DNA from: Paulownia fortunei
Lineage: Eukaryota > Streptophyta > Magnoliopsida > Lamiales > Paulowniaceae
DNA: 64,000 bases
Assembly (NCBI GenBank): GCA_019321725.1
Contig: CM033114.1
Location: 12,814,278-12,878,277 of the forward strand
Reading direction: 5' to 3'
Each line of letters starts with the position of its first letter. The stretch's first letter is position 1. Below the pieces are notes generated by a model. The model was not told the origin of the DNA, did not search any database, and saw nothing but the letters and a program-made list of their open reading frames with translations. The position numbers were made by a program, and so were the translations under genes. This document shows positions 12,262 to 22,584 of the stretch, in pieces.

Positions 12262-13100
12262 CAGAATTAAATAACATAAGTGTTGGAACACTAGAAATAT
12301 AATGTTTACCCATCACCACTGATGGATTTGCCTTTGCATCCACCTTGGTCATGGTGAACACCTTGGCTGATACATTTCTTTAATCGATCAGATTTTTTTT
12401 ACCTGGGCAAAATTTAGCAATATGTCCTAGCATTCTACATCGAAAGCATGTCCTGGTATCTATATAGCAGCCTTCAATATGTCGATTACCATATTTCTGA
12501 CACACAACTTCTGGCATTGGTGCTTTTCCTTATTCGACCTGTGGCCTCTTACTTTGACCTTCTTGTTGTTGGCCTTATTTTTCTTGAAATTTAAATCCCA
12601 GCTTCTGTATTTGGATTGGCTTCTGCATTTGGACCGGCCTCTTTTGCCCCACAGTCCATCTCTGTCCCTACTGTCTGAATTACTGTCGAGCCTTCTATGT
12701 ACGAGTGATTCTCGATTCAGCCTGTTCTACCACTAGCGCCCTCTCAGCCACTTGTGAAAATGTCACCACTTAAGTACTAGCTATATTCACATCTCGGTAT
12801 AACTTTGGCCTCAAACCCTTTAGAAATCTCTCTACTTTCAGTGCTTCAGTGCTGACCATGTGCGTAGCAAATCTAGACAGTTGTTCAAATTTACAAATAT
12901 ATTCCCCAACAGTCATCGCTCCTTATCACAGTTGTATAAACTCATTCATCTTCATCATGCGAACTGGGGCCATGAAATATTTATTTTGGAATAACTCCTT
13001 GAATTTGTCCCAACTCATGGTAGTAATGTCCTCTATGCTGCTGATCATGTCCCACCAATGGCCTGCACTATCGCGAAGCATGAAAGTGGCACACATTATC
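12262..13100 (-). pseudogene. B1 gag C-terminal part and start of protease
   Basis: The minus strand carries the gag retrotransposon domain from MCATFMLRDSAGHWWDMIS (near 13098) through MSWDKFKELFQNKYF and RMMKMNEFIQL, then degraded sequence with LSRFATHMVSTEALKVERFL. It continues to a glutamine-rich tail and two zinc knuckles (second: CFRCRMLGHIAKFC). Soon after, the protease starts with VPTLMLFNSG (family LFDSGA; the catalytic Asp is Asn here) and stops at the deletion junction at 12262. It aligns well with B3 (47940-48780). The first ~110 codons of gag, the primer site and the 5' LTR of B1 are missing because the copy is fused to T1 at ~13100. Confidence 0.88.
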
Positions 13101-13357
13101 CTATTTCCAAATGATAACTTTAAAATACCATTCCTACAATTGACCAAAGCATTTGAAGTTGCAAGAAAAGGATGATCCAAAATGATAGGAATTTGTGTAT
13201 ATGTTTGTGCAACAGGCTCTGTATCCAAAATAATAAAATCAACTAGAAAGTAAAACCTATTAATTGGTAGCAACATATCTTCTACTACTTCCTTTGGAAA
13301 TTTAATCGAACGGTCAGCTGGTTGGAGTACAACAAAAGTTGTTTTATGTTCTCCCAA
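12926..13357 (-). pseudogene. Chimeric ORF: T1 protease joined in frame to B1 gag
   Basis: A single 143-codon open frame crosses the T1/B1 junction. The first ~85 residues (13357-~13101) are Tat/Athila protease: GEHKTTFVVLQPADRS, VEDMLLPINRFYF-VDFIILD, PIILDHPFLATSNAL, NGILKLSFGN. From ~13100 down they become chromovirus gag (MCATFMLRDSAGHWWD onward). The left piece matches T1-type elements only and the right piece matches B3 gag at 47941 onward, so the junction is a recombination point. Nothing suggests that it is expressed. An open frame here may simply mean the join is not very old. Confidence 0.8.
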
Positions 13358-13500
13358 ACCTAACTGTTCATAAATTGAGAAAAGTAGAAGATTTACACTA
13401 GCACCAAGATCAAGTAAAACACTCTCTATTCTAGTGTTTCCTATGATACATGAAATGGTAGGACAACCTGGATCTTTGTACTTGGATGGAGTGAATTATT
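13101..13500 (-). pseudogene. T1 protease region
   Basis: The minus strand reads KYKDPGCPTISCIIGNT, then the active-site motif DLGASVNLL (retroviral-type aspartic protease, D-[ST]-G replaced by DLG as usual in this clade), IYEQLGLGEHKTTFVVLQ, and the block ending LATSNALVNCRNG. It lies directly downstream of T1 gag and is cut at ~13100 where B1 gag begins. The LxCRNG-type ending is one I associate with Tat-lineage elements rather than Athila proper. Confidence 0.85.
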
Positions 13501-15139
13501 AAATGATTGAACTAACACTTTCAGTTAAAAATGCCTTCTTTTGTACATGATGTTTTCTTTTGATTGTACACAAATCTTTCAAGAATTTGGCATAAGATGG
13601 AACTTGCTTCATTGCATCCAATAATGGAATATTATTCTTGACATATTTAAAAATTTGATAGATTTTTGCATTTGAGTTCAATTTCTAAGCCGCTTGTAAT
13701 CTTTGAGGAAAGGGTGCTGGAGGTAAAAAAAAATTTTTCATCATTTTCACACTTACCTTCATCAAACTTACCTTCATCGTCCAAACTATTTCCATTCTTC
13801 ATTTCTGGAGGTGGATTAGAAACTTTCTCCTTGGGATGTGTACTTTTATTCATAACTTTTCAATTCCGAAGAGTTGTGACTGAATTAGCCTCCTTAACTA
13901 AATATTCACCTAAAGAAGAGACATGATAATGAGTGGAAGGAATAAGTTGAGGTCGAGCAGGAAATTTACCTTTTTCATAGGTACGCAAAAAAGTTATCAG
14001 TTTTGAAAGTGTGTTTTTGATCTCATTGATAGCTTATGAAGTCTGATTAATAATATTTGTTTGTTCATGCATAAATGCTTGCAAAGTCTCCTCAAGGGAT
14101 TTTGTATGTGAAGTTGGATAAGAATGAAAGTTTGGTGATTTTTACGAATGCAGCGATTGGGCACAATTATCATATCGCCAACTAAAATTAGGATAATTTC
14201 TCCATTGTGGATTGTAAGTTTCAGAATATGGAGAATGGAAAGGCTTTTTGAATGTGTTTATGAAATTTACTTATACTGGAATGTTTGGACATTCATTGGT
14301 GGAGTGCCCCAAAAGTTCACAATTGGTACAAACTTCTTCTTGCACAAATTTGATTTTCTTTACTTTTTTAAGTTCCATGACTTCAACTTTTCTTTTTGAA
14401 CTAACAATCCTAGCATTTAGATCATCCTCTTAGTTAAGGTAATATTTTCCTTTATTATTATTAGAAAGATTAGATCTAATAGAACCTTCGGAAGAATTAA
14501 CACTATGCCATGATTTTTTTGCCAAATAATCTAGATATTTTAAGGCTTCATCACGTTCTTTATTAAGAAACTCACCATTACACATTGTTTCAACAAATTA
14601 TTTTGTTTCAAGAGGTAAACATTCATAAAAGAAACTAAGTGCCATTTTTCAAAACCATGATGTGTGTATGAATTCAACAAATCTTTAAATCCTTCCCAAC
14701 GTTGAAAGAAAGCTTCATTAGAATTTTGAGAAAAAAATTGAATTTGTCTTTTCAAAGTATTAGTTTTATGAGTTGAAAATAATTTTTTCAAAAATTCAAC
14801 TTGGATTTGTTGCCAAGTGCCAATTGACCTAGGTTTTAAAGAATTAAGCCAAGTTTTTACTTTATCTTTTAAAGAAAAAGGAAATAATTTGAGCTTAACA
14901 ATCTCATTTGTACAAATTTGATCATCAAATTATTTGAAATGGAAGTAAGGGCTTTCAGAGTTTAAATTATGGAAATTAGGAAGTAAAGGGATCATACCTG
15001 GTTTGAATCGAAAGTTATTTACCTTGAGAAGAAAAATGAAACAAGAAGGAGAAGAATTTCGAGGAGGTTGCAAGTAATAACGCATGGTATGCACTAGTTG
15101 ATTCAAATTCTCATCCTGGACACTTTCATTTTTAGCCAT
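13501..15139 (-). pseudogene. T1 gag
   Basis: Gag builds the virus-like particle and packages RNA. On the minus strand the likely start is ATG at 15139 (MAKNESVQDENLN). The capsid-like region follows: GMIPLLPNFHNLNSESPYFHFK, then after a stop LKLFPFSLKDKVKTWLNSL, WQQIQVEFLKKLFSTHKTN, and QRWEGFKDLLNSYTHHGF. A CCHC zinc knuckle CTNCELLGHSTNECP lies near 14280-14350, followed by SETYNPQWRNYPNFSW, SLEETLQAFMHEQTN, and KGKFPARPQ. The C-terminal end has FKYVKNNIPLLDAMKQVPSYAKFL and CTIKRKHHV (13499-13681). Several stops and frameshifts split it. It is typical of Tat/Athila gag in order and length. Confidence 0.88.
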
Positions 15140-15315
15140 GGTGGAGTGTATGGAGATGATTCAAATAAATTTCCAAACAAAGTTTCAAAAATATTTCTAA
15201 TTAAACGACGAGTATTATGACTACGTTACCATATAATCATATATCCATAAAAAAAATAAACAAACTATATTTATAAAGGAAAAATATTAACAAACTTGAA
15301 CACTTACCTTACATT

Positions 15316-15332
15316 CCCCGGCAACAACACCA
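15316..15332 (-). other. Primer binding site of T1 (tRNA-Asp type)
   Basis: On the minus strand TGGTGTTGTTGCCGGGG directly follows the end of the right LTR. The usual Athila/Tat site is TGGCGCCGTTGCCGGGG, complementary to tRNA-Asp. The differences here are C-to-T changes in the CGCCG core, as expected from decay of methylated cytosine. Confidence 0.85.
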
Positions 15333-15338
15333 AAAATT

Positions 15339-16942
15339 TGCTACAACTTTAAGGTTGCAAACCCAAGTGCAGGTTGTATTAACTAATAAATTTCTTGTGA
15401 GTTTGAGGTCAATTTCCAGGGAAGTTTCTTGAAGAATTTAGGATTATAATTCTAAAAAAATGGGATTTATGTGATTCAAAATATATAAAAAAATTAATGT
15501 ATGTTGCACCTAAAGAAAAACTAAAGTAATAAAAGTAAAGAGGATTAAAGATCCACTCTTGAGTTTTGGATAGAGAAACGATTATTTATTCTTTTTACCT
15601 CTTTCAATTGCCACTATTGGAATCCATACATAATGAAGGTTCAAATGGGAAAATATTATCCAATAACTCATGCAACAAGGAAATCATGATATTGTCTTAT
15701 TATTTGCAAATTATCTTTTAATACCAACACTTAATTATGGGATCAAGCATTTATGCACACCTTTGTCAACAACAAATCAAGGTTTCACATTAGTAGTTGG
15801 TGGGGTAAAACCGTATAATAAGCTAAATGAACCCAAGTATTTGTTGTGTCATTGGAAATGCATAAATCATGAACCACCATAAAACAAGTAGGGTTTAGAT
15901 CAAAATTTAAAATAATAATACAATATACTTAAACATTTTCTATCTTTATAACCGTTCATCTTCATCCATCAATAGGTTCACCCTTTTTCCTCAACAAAAT
16001 AAAATTTACAAATACATAATAAAAGTTGGAAAGACTAAAAATAGAAGAGAAACTAGAGAATGCATTTTTATTACTACTAGAAAACTTACATTACTAGAAA
16101 ACATACATACTAAAAAACTTAGCCTAAAGAAACCCTCTAACCCATCTCTCTATTACAAGCTAATTATAGTACTTGAAGTATGTTAGAAGCTAAACAAATA
16201 ATGGTATGCTAGTTGCCAAAAGTTGGTAAATTGTTACACCAAGTCCTCAAAATTCTCACCTACCCGATTAAATTACATTTTTAGGTCAGATACAACCAGA
16301 TTTTGATGATGAGTAATTCAAAAAAAGTTGTCCAACTTTTGGTGCTGATATATGTTCATATATCATTTGTCAAATTTAGCTGTCGGAGGAGGGAGATATG
16401 GTTAAATTACTGAATCATGTCCAGGGCCATCATTTAACAACAACAGCACATTTCAGCAATCGTGTTTGCCATTTTGACATATTTTCTCAGCAGTTTATCT
16501 TTAAAAAACTTGTTTATTTACCTCTTGTGTATAATATATCCAAATTTCATCCCAAAATTAATTTGTGCTTAAGAGATATGACCCAATTGGTTAAATAAGT
16601 CAATACTGGGCTGAACTCTGATCTGAATTTTTTGTGATCTATTTTGTGCAACCACTTAGATGAATTTCTTACTATAATCAAGACTAAATTGAGCTAAGCT
16701 TCCAATAGAAATATTGTTGTCCTAACTCTTGGCTTTCAAATAAAGTAAGATTCAGGTCCATAAGGCTTTTGATCATGAAGTTGTGCCCAAAATACCAAAA
16801 TTGCACAAGTTTAGAAACATGCTTCTTTTGATTTCATTGATTTCCTAACACAAAACATTAATAAATAATAATATTAACAAGAATAAATCAAGAAAAGTAT
16901 AAAGGATTTGATTAAAAAATATGTCAAAATATGCGCTTATCA
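15339..16942 (-). mobile_element. T1 5' LTR (right copy)
   Basis: Partner of 1010-2572, TG...CA bounded, 1604 bp. Short open frames inside it (for example 15670-15882 and 16398-16598) are not genes and are not conserved in the other LTR. Confidence 0.9.
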
Positions 16943-16947
16943 ACAAG
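16943..16947. repeat. Right target-site duplication of T1 (ACAAG)
   Basis: Directly after the TATCA end of the T1 LTR and identical to 1005-1009. The K1 LTR resumes at 16948. Confidence 0.9.
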
Positions 16948-17041
16948 TGAATCTTCTATGTTTAATAGTTCAGGACTCAGAAGTCCTTGGCCAAAAACGG
17001 GATGAATGTTAGACTGGTTTTCTAATAATTCGTCATCAGTC
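16948..17041 (+). mobile_element. Copia K1 3' LTR, segment 2 of 3
   Basis: TGAATCTTCTATG... GACTCAGAAGTCCTTGGCC... matches the corresponding part of the copia H LTR (reverse complement of ~59440-59540). It is cut at ~17041 by the LINE fragment. Confidence 0.75.
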
Positions 17042-17159
17042 TTTGAAACTTTAATATTTTTTCTTCTCTCTTCAATTTCACCCCTTTTTTAATTCCATTA
17101 ACAACCATATAAATCAATAGATTTTTACAAGAGCATGAGAACAAAATTAATAAGGAGTA

Positions 17160-17660
17160 CTATTCCCATGCATATTTGAATCTAAAAGAAGGTAGTTTTA
17201 AATAATAAACTTTAATAAAACCTATAATATTTTTAGGAACTTGATATGGCATGAAAATTTTATCCTGGCCACTGTCCACTGTCATGTTTACTAAACAATT
17301 TGTAGTTGTATTGCTTTTACTGAAAATATGCATGACTTTATATTCCATATGTTGTAAAAGCAGTCTGGCTCTAGTAAGCAAAGCCTATAGTTTCTAGTGG
17401 CCATGATGTAATTTCTGCAACAAATGTAAGGTAACCTGTGAATCAACCTCAATGCAAAGCTTCATGCATCCATGATCTAAAGCAATCTGCAATCCTTTAG
17501 GCAATGTGAAAACCTTAGCTTTAGTATTTGTAGTTACTCCAATATACTCCTGATATGCAACTATTACATTACCAACTTCATTTCTGATCACTCCGCTAAT
17601 CCCATAGCAACTTGGATTCCCTCTACTAGCCCTATCTGTATTAAGCTTACACCAACCCAT
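17160..17660 (-). pseudogene. LINE RNase H domain
   Basis: On the minus strand 17660-17394 reads MGWCKLNTDRASRGNPSC, GISGVIRNEVGNVIVAY, TNTKAKVFTLPKGLQIALDHG and IEVDSQVTLHLLQ: the plant LINE RNase H with the first catalytic Asp in NTD, the E position replaced by Lys in TKAKVF (family AE), and the third Asp in EVDS. After a shift, 17381-17160 continues with RARLLLQHMEYKVMHIF and a degraded NxTTxCLVNM segment corresponding to the family's final HIxREGNxxADxLAN block. Frameshift and altered catalytic residues show a dead copy. Confidence 0.88.
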
Positions 17661-17865
17661 ACCTGGTTTTTTTCAAAGGACTTTAGTAACTGTAATAGTT
17701 TACTTTGGGCTGAAAGAACTAATATGCAAGGCTTGTGCACCGAAAAAATCTCATTTCCAGTTAATATAATGTGTAGAAGCTAAATAAATGAGGATTCCTT
17801 TTTTTTATTCTGGAAAATGAAAATGAATATTTATATACTTGGAGCCATTTCTCTCTCCAAATAAA

Positions 17866-18171
17866 CTAAAGAATGAGTAGTGGCAGAATATTTCCAATGT
17901 GATTAACACTCTGAACACTAGTTGAAGACCTCCAAAATTGAATTATTAATCTCACTTGGTCTGTATTTGGAATAGCAACATGAAAGATCTCTCTAAAGTA
18001 GCCAAAGTTGTCTAGTAATAGAGCTATGCAGGAAAGGATCTCAATGCTCTCTTCCTCTAAGCAACATTGACATCTAGAAGGCAAATGAAAACCTCTTTGT
18101 ACCATCTTTAAGTCTATAGGACCCCATCCATGTAGAAGCCTCCTTATAAAGACAGACATAGTAGGTGTCAA
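17866..18171 (-). pseudogene. LINE reverse-transcriptase zinc-binding (zf-RVT) region
   Basis: 101 codons on the minus strand: SVFIRRLLHGWGPIDLKMVQRG, LPSRCQCCLEEESIEILSC (the Cys-rich core), FHVAIPNTDQVRLIIQFWRSST. This is the domain that follows reverse transcriptase in plant L1-type LINEs. It lies 5' of the RNase H as expected. The rest of the reverse transcriptase is absent, consistent with 5' truncation at ~18265. Confidence 0.85.
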
Positions 18172-18265
18172 TACCTTGTTCCAAATAGCACCTAGGAGCT
18201 GCTATACTTTTGCACGCACTCTTAACTGAGAAATATCTATGTAAAGAATGTTTCCAGTATGTTTC

Positions 18266-19481
18266 CAGTCATTTAACCTTGAAATGGAATCATAGTTATT
18301 GAGAAATTAAGGTTTCAACTATTAGTCTATGCCCTAAACTCAATCGAGAGATTAGTTGATGGAAGGACTAACGTGTATGATACGCGTAATTGAACTGTGT
18401 TCACTCATTATTTAACCTAAGTTTGTATAGTCATGATACATTTGATGTGTGTTTTCCATGACTTATGAGGTTTTTGAAATTAAGGAGTTAATTTCATGTA
18501 GATTAATTAATCAGAATAATTATTATTCATAAGTTGCAAATGTTGAGAGCCTACTATTAGCTTAGTTGTGAACCTAAAGGGTCATACACAAACTTAGGAA
18601 TTGATCCGAGGAGATTGATCCAATTAATTAATGGAGATTAATTAATTGAGTCTTAAATTAATTCAATGAGTTGAATTAATTATTTAATTAAATAATTAGA
18701 TTATTTAATTATACCTAATAAGATTAGGAACCCGAGTGAAACAATAATTTGATTGGATCAAATTAATTATGTAGACCATAAATTAATTTACTCAATTAGA
18801 TAATTAAATTATTTAATTGAGCCTAATTTGATTAGGTGGGCTAGATGGAATTAATCAATTGAGTTTGGACTAAATCAATTAATTGGATTAATTATAAGAT
18901 TTATTTTAAATTCAAGTCCAATTTAATGAGGCCCATTAGGAGAGGCCCACGTGGGTTGTTGAAAAAGGATGAAAACTCAAGAATTTGAAATTCTTGAAAG
19001 ACTCAAAATATAAGATAAGAGATAAATGTGGAAGTATTTGGGAGATTTGGAATCAACTAAAAATCTTCCAACCAATTAAAAGGAAACGAAAAATATCAAG
19101 AGTGGGACTCTTGGAATTTTTGAGTCCCACTATAAAAGCTATAGGGCCAAAAATTCTAGGAGAATTTTACTCTCCGATTTTCGGCCATCATAGAAATTAG
19201 AGGGAGAAAATTTATTTTCTTCTTCCATCCTTTATTCCAACAAAATTCCATCCCTTGTTAAAATATTAATTATTTTTTTACTAGTTGATAGTAAGAATTA
19301 ATATTCAATATATTCAATATATTCACTCCAAATCTAGGTTAGTAAAAGAATATGAATTGCTGGCAGAATTCGGATTCCGTGTTCCTACTCAACTTGTGGA
19401 TTTCTTTGGAAGGGAGACATTTGGATCCCTATGAATCAAAATTTAGAAAGGGGTTAGCAATCGATTGCTTCAAACTCTACA
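18266..19481 (+). mobile_element. Copia K1 3' LTR, segment 3 of 3
   Basis: It resumes with TTGAAATGGAATCATAGTTATT and matches the H LTR through TTAGTTGTGAACCTAA and the long ATTAATTA-rich stretch (18500-18900, matching ~57000-57300 in reverse). The distal part diverges from H. The right end is uncertain, placed at the CA of CTCTACA (19481). Integrase code of element E starts by ~19498. An open frame at 18985-19200 has no known match and is part of this LTR. Confidence 0.65.
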
Positions 19482-19497
19482 ACAACCGGAGTGGATT

Positions 19498-20691
19498 ATG
19501 ATAAAATTTAAGAATATTACATTTCTCATTGTCAGGCACGCATCTTCGAAAGGTTTGATCAGGACAATATTTGAATAGGTATAGATCATTCTAATAAAAG
19601 TTTTTCACCTCGATTAAAAACTTCTTTTTATCTTGGAATTTCAATGTGGTGGCATCTCTCCTGTCATAAGAAAATTAATAATGTCAACAAATAAAGGTAA
19701 AATAAAAATATTAAATAGTTTTTCATTGGGAAGAGTGTCATTAATGGGTATGGTTTGAAATGTGTCATTAGAAACAAATCTCAACAAATGATTAGCCACC
19801 ACATTCTCTACTCATTTCTTATCTCAAATCATAATATTGAATTCCTGGAGTAAGAGAATCAACCTAATTAGTCAAGGTTTGGCATCTTTTTTTGATAAAA
19901 GATATTTTAAAATTACATGATCATTGAAAACAACAACTGGTGAGCCAACAAGATAAGATCTAACTTTGTCCAATGTAAAAACTACAGCAAGTAATTGTTT
20001 TTCGTTTTTGAATAATTCAATTGAGCGCTAAGTTTTACTTGAATAGTAAATTACATATGGTTTCTTATCTCTTCTTTGTCCTAAGATAACTCCAAGAGCA
20101 TAGTAACTTGCATCACACATTATCTCAAAAGGTAAAGTCCAATATGGAGGCTGCATTATTGGAGCAGGAGTAAGTATGCTTTCAAGCTTAAAAAAAGCAT
20201 TTTCACAATTTTTAGTCCATTCAAAATAGTGTCTTTTGTTAGAATATTACACAAAGGTTTATATATTATACAAAAATCTTTGATAAATCATCTATAAAAA
20301 ATAACATATCCTAAAAATGATCTTACATCTTTCACAGATTTTTGTATTGACAAATTAGCAATTAAATCATTTTTAGATTTATCTACTTCAATACCTTTTG
20401 ACGAAATAATATGTCGAGGAATAATACCAGTTGTTACCATAAAATGACATTTATCCCAATTGAGTACAAGGTTCTTTTCTTCGCACCTGATCAAAACATT
20501 TTCTAAATTAGACAAGTAATTGTCAAATGAATTACTAAAACAAAAAAAAATCATCCATGAAGGCTTCAAGGAAATGTTTTACCATGTCACTAAAAATGCT
20601 AAGCATGCATTGTGCATTACGTAATCCAAAAGATATCATTCGATAGTAAAAATAGTTTTTTTTCTTGATCTTCAAGTCCAATTTTAATTTG
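19498..20691 (-). pseudogene. Athila-like E pol: RT C-terminus, RNase H, integrase N-terminus
   Basis: The minus strand from 20691 down encodes the palm end of reverse transcriptase: ISFGLRNAQCMLSIFSDMV, AFMDDFFLF with the catalytic Asp pair, LSNLENVLIRCEEKNLVLNWDKCHFMV, GIEVDKSKNDLIANL, SVKDVRSFLGYVIFYR. RNase H follows with CDASYYALGVILGQRR and YSSKT, ELFKNEKQLLAVVFTLDKVRSYLVGS. Then comes the linker FVDIINFLMTGEMPPH and the start of the integrase zinc finger: LFKYCPDQTFRRCVPDNEK. Several stops and shifts interrupt it. It ends at ~19498 where the K1 LTR begins. The 5' half of this reverse transcriptase lies at 34197-34428, beyond C1. Confidence 0.88.
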
Positions 20692-20696
20692 ATTAT
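20692..20696. repeat. Left target-site duplication of C1 (ATTAT)
   Basis: ATTAT precedes the TGTTCGTG start of the C1 LTR and recurs at 34192-34196 after the other LTR. The E reading frame resumes across the site when one copy is counted, which supports the call independently. Confidence 0.9.
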
Positions 20697-22269
20697 TGTT
20701 CGTGAAATATTTTACAAACCCCAAGTGCATGGTGTCAAGTTTTAATACAATGGTGTGTATATCCATAAGGATTATAATCAAAACTTTCAACAAGTACTAT
20801 AGTTCAAATAGTCTCAATTTTATTTAGAAAACCAAGTGATGATTAAACAAAATAGAATACAAAAATTGCAAAAACACAATAGCGAGTTCTTAGAAGTAAT
20901 ACAACAAACACCTTATGAGCAATAAATTCTAGAGGAATGACTCACTCAATTATCACCTATGTTCTTCCTTTCAAAACATAACAATTCAAGTTAACAACAT
21001 ATGTAGGTTAATAATTCCTAAGCTCATCAATTCCCTCTCTCGAGTGCCGAATTGATTATGAATTCTAATATGAATTTCAATATCTCTATAAAAATACAAG
21101 AATAAAACTTCACAAAAGTTAAATGAATTCTTCTTCAAAACTTCAAAGGTTTCATAAACTTCTCAACTCTATGATTCATAGGTTATATTATCTTTATGAT
21201 CATGTATAATCTTCCCTCTGTCGAGTATCAAATCTCATACATCAAACACTCTCAATTAATGGCTAAATAATCAAGATGCAATACTAAGCAACACACAAAC
21301 AAGATGAATAACTTGAACTAATATTATTTAGAATTGAAAACATAGGATAAAATAAGGTTGCATCATCCTCTAGAAAGAAAAGTTTAGTTTATCATGTATG
21401 AATATAACTTCAAGAAATACATAAAATAGAACATGGAAATTGTTCACCAATTTTTGAAGTGAGAGGAATGGTTGAAACTCTCCTTATCTCCAAGAATGAC
21501 CTCTTTGCTAACAAGATTATCTTCATTCTGTCCAGCAGCACTCCTTTTATCAAGAACAACTTCTCACATCCAAGAATCCTTTTGGAGGCTCTTTGGGGTC
21601 CTTAAAATCAGATGGAAGAAGTCCTAAGGAGGGATAAATACCTATTTTCCCCTTTTATCCAAGTGGAAATGCGTAGACACTAACTGGACAACTAGGCATT
21701 GAACATTCTGTCCAAAATCTATTTCTCCAGCGTATGCAACCTTTCGAAATCAATTTTTCACCAATTTCTAGGTAAAACCGACTTTTGGTGTCTTCATAAG
21801 ATTTGTAGTAATCCTATATCTTAACTTTCTATATCATCATGAATTATCTCAATAGGATATTTGTGGAGAGATTTAAGCCTAAAATACAGAGATGTGTTAT
21901 ACAAGAATTGTTCAGTCCAATGTTGACACTTAAACTCGATGTTTCTTATTGAAATTTTAGGAACTGGATTTTATGGAAAACCTAAAAGTTATAAATATAT
22001 TTCTTGATTTCCAATGGATCAAGAATCAAGTCAATATGATATTAGAGCAAAGACTTATGATTGAAATACAAACACTGTCATCAATAGCAGCACAATATGA
22101 ATTCTTCAACATTTCAACCAAGTTTTTGTTTTCTTTCCAGTTTCTTCTCCTTTTGTCATTTCCTGCAAGATTTCAAACTAAATGCATAAAAAGTGGCAAA
22201 AACACTTGAAAACAAACCAAATATTATTTAAAAGGTATATAAATTTTTTGGTGTAAAATCAACTTATCA
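20697..22269 (-). mobile_element. C1 3' LTR (left copy)
   Basis: TGTTCGTGAAATATTTTAC... to ...AACTTATCA. Same family as 32663-34191 and, in opposite orientation, C2 (42493-44050). The sense-strand LTR reads TGATAAGTTGATTTTA...AAATATTTCACGAACA. 1573 bp. Confidence 0.88.
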
Positions 22270-22584
22270 AATACTCCCAAACTTGAAGATTTGCTTGTCC
22301 TCAAGCATCAAACAAGAAATTTTCAATAACAACCCCTCAATGAATCAGGCTACCAAAGTCAAGAAAGATTTTCCTAACATCTCATCTCAAAAGATTAGAA
22401 AAATATACCAAGTTTACATATTAACATGCATATTGGTTATACTTAATTTCATGGTCTTGTGTGTGTGAGTGTGAAAGTAGTAGTTTATCGACTTTCATTT
22501 ATCATTTGAATAGGTTTATAAAGCCGACTACTCATATTTGATCCACTTTTGAAGTGTTTACCAAACTACATAGGCTTATTTTTT
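22270..22584 (-). other. C1 polypurine tract and 3' noncoding tail
   Basis: On the minus strand CTTCAAGTTTGGGAGTATT borders the LTR (polypurine tract), preceded by TTGATGCTTGAGGACAAGC, a block shared with T1 (2590-2610). No coding potential seen. It is cut at ~22584 by the oppositely oriented C3. Confidence 0.7.

Larger units (their letters stand above)
1010..16942 (-). mobile_element. T1, Tat/Athila-like Ty3/Gypsy element with nested insertions and lost pol
   Basis: T1 has an LTR at each end (1010-2572 and 15339-16942), a polypurine tract inside the left LTR, a tRNA-Asp-type primer site inside the right LTR, and a 5-bp TSD. It is therefore complete at its ends and runs on the minus strand. 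Inside, from the 5' side: gag (13501-15139), protease (13101-13500), then an abrupt join to chromovirus B1 (to 7525), A1 (to 4684), a captured LOG-like fragment, and a noncoding 3' region. Its own reverse transcriptase, RNase H and integrase are missing. By eye the first ~150 bases of its LTRs differ at roughly one base in eight or nine, so the insertion is old. Confidence 0.85.
17042..18265 (-). mobile_element. 5'-truncated L1-type LINE in the K1 LTR
   Basis: The minus strand carries the 3' end of a non-LTR retrotransposon: a reverse-transcriptase zinc-binding domain followed by an RNase H. Its left edge (the element's 3' end) has T-rich sequence in plus orientation, a weak trace of a poly(A) tail. 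CAGTC lies at both edges (17037-17041 and 18266-18270), followed by TTT and ATTT, a plausible degenerate target duplication. K1 LTR sequence continues on both sides. LINE insertions are commonly 5'-truncated, as here. Confidence 0.8.

Noticed and set aside
18500..18900. Dense ATTAATTA palindromes suggesting a MITE or satellite
   Set aside because: The same stretch recurs in the copia H LTR (about 57000-57300, inverted), so it is ordinary LTR sequence of that family.
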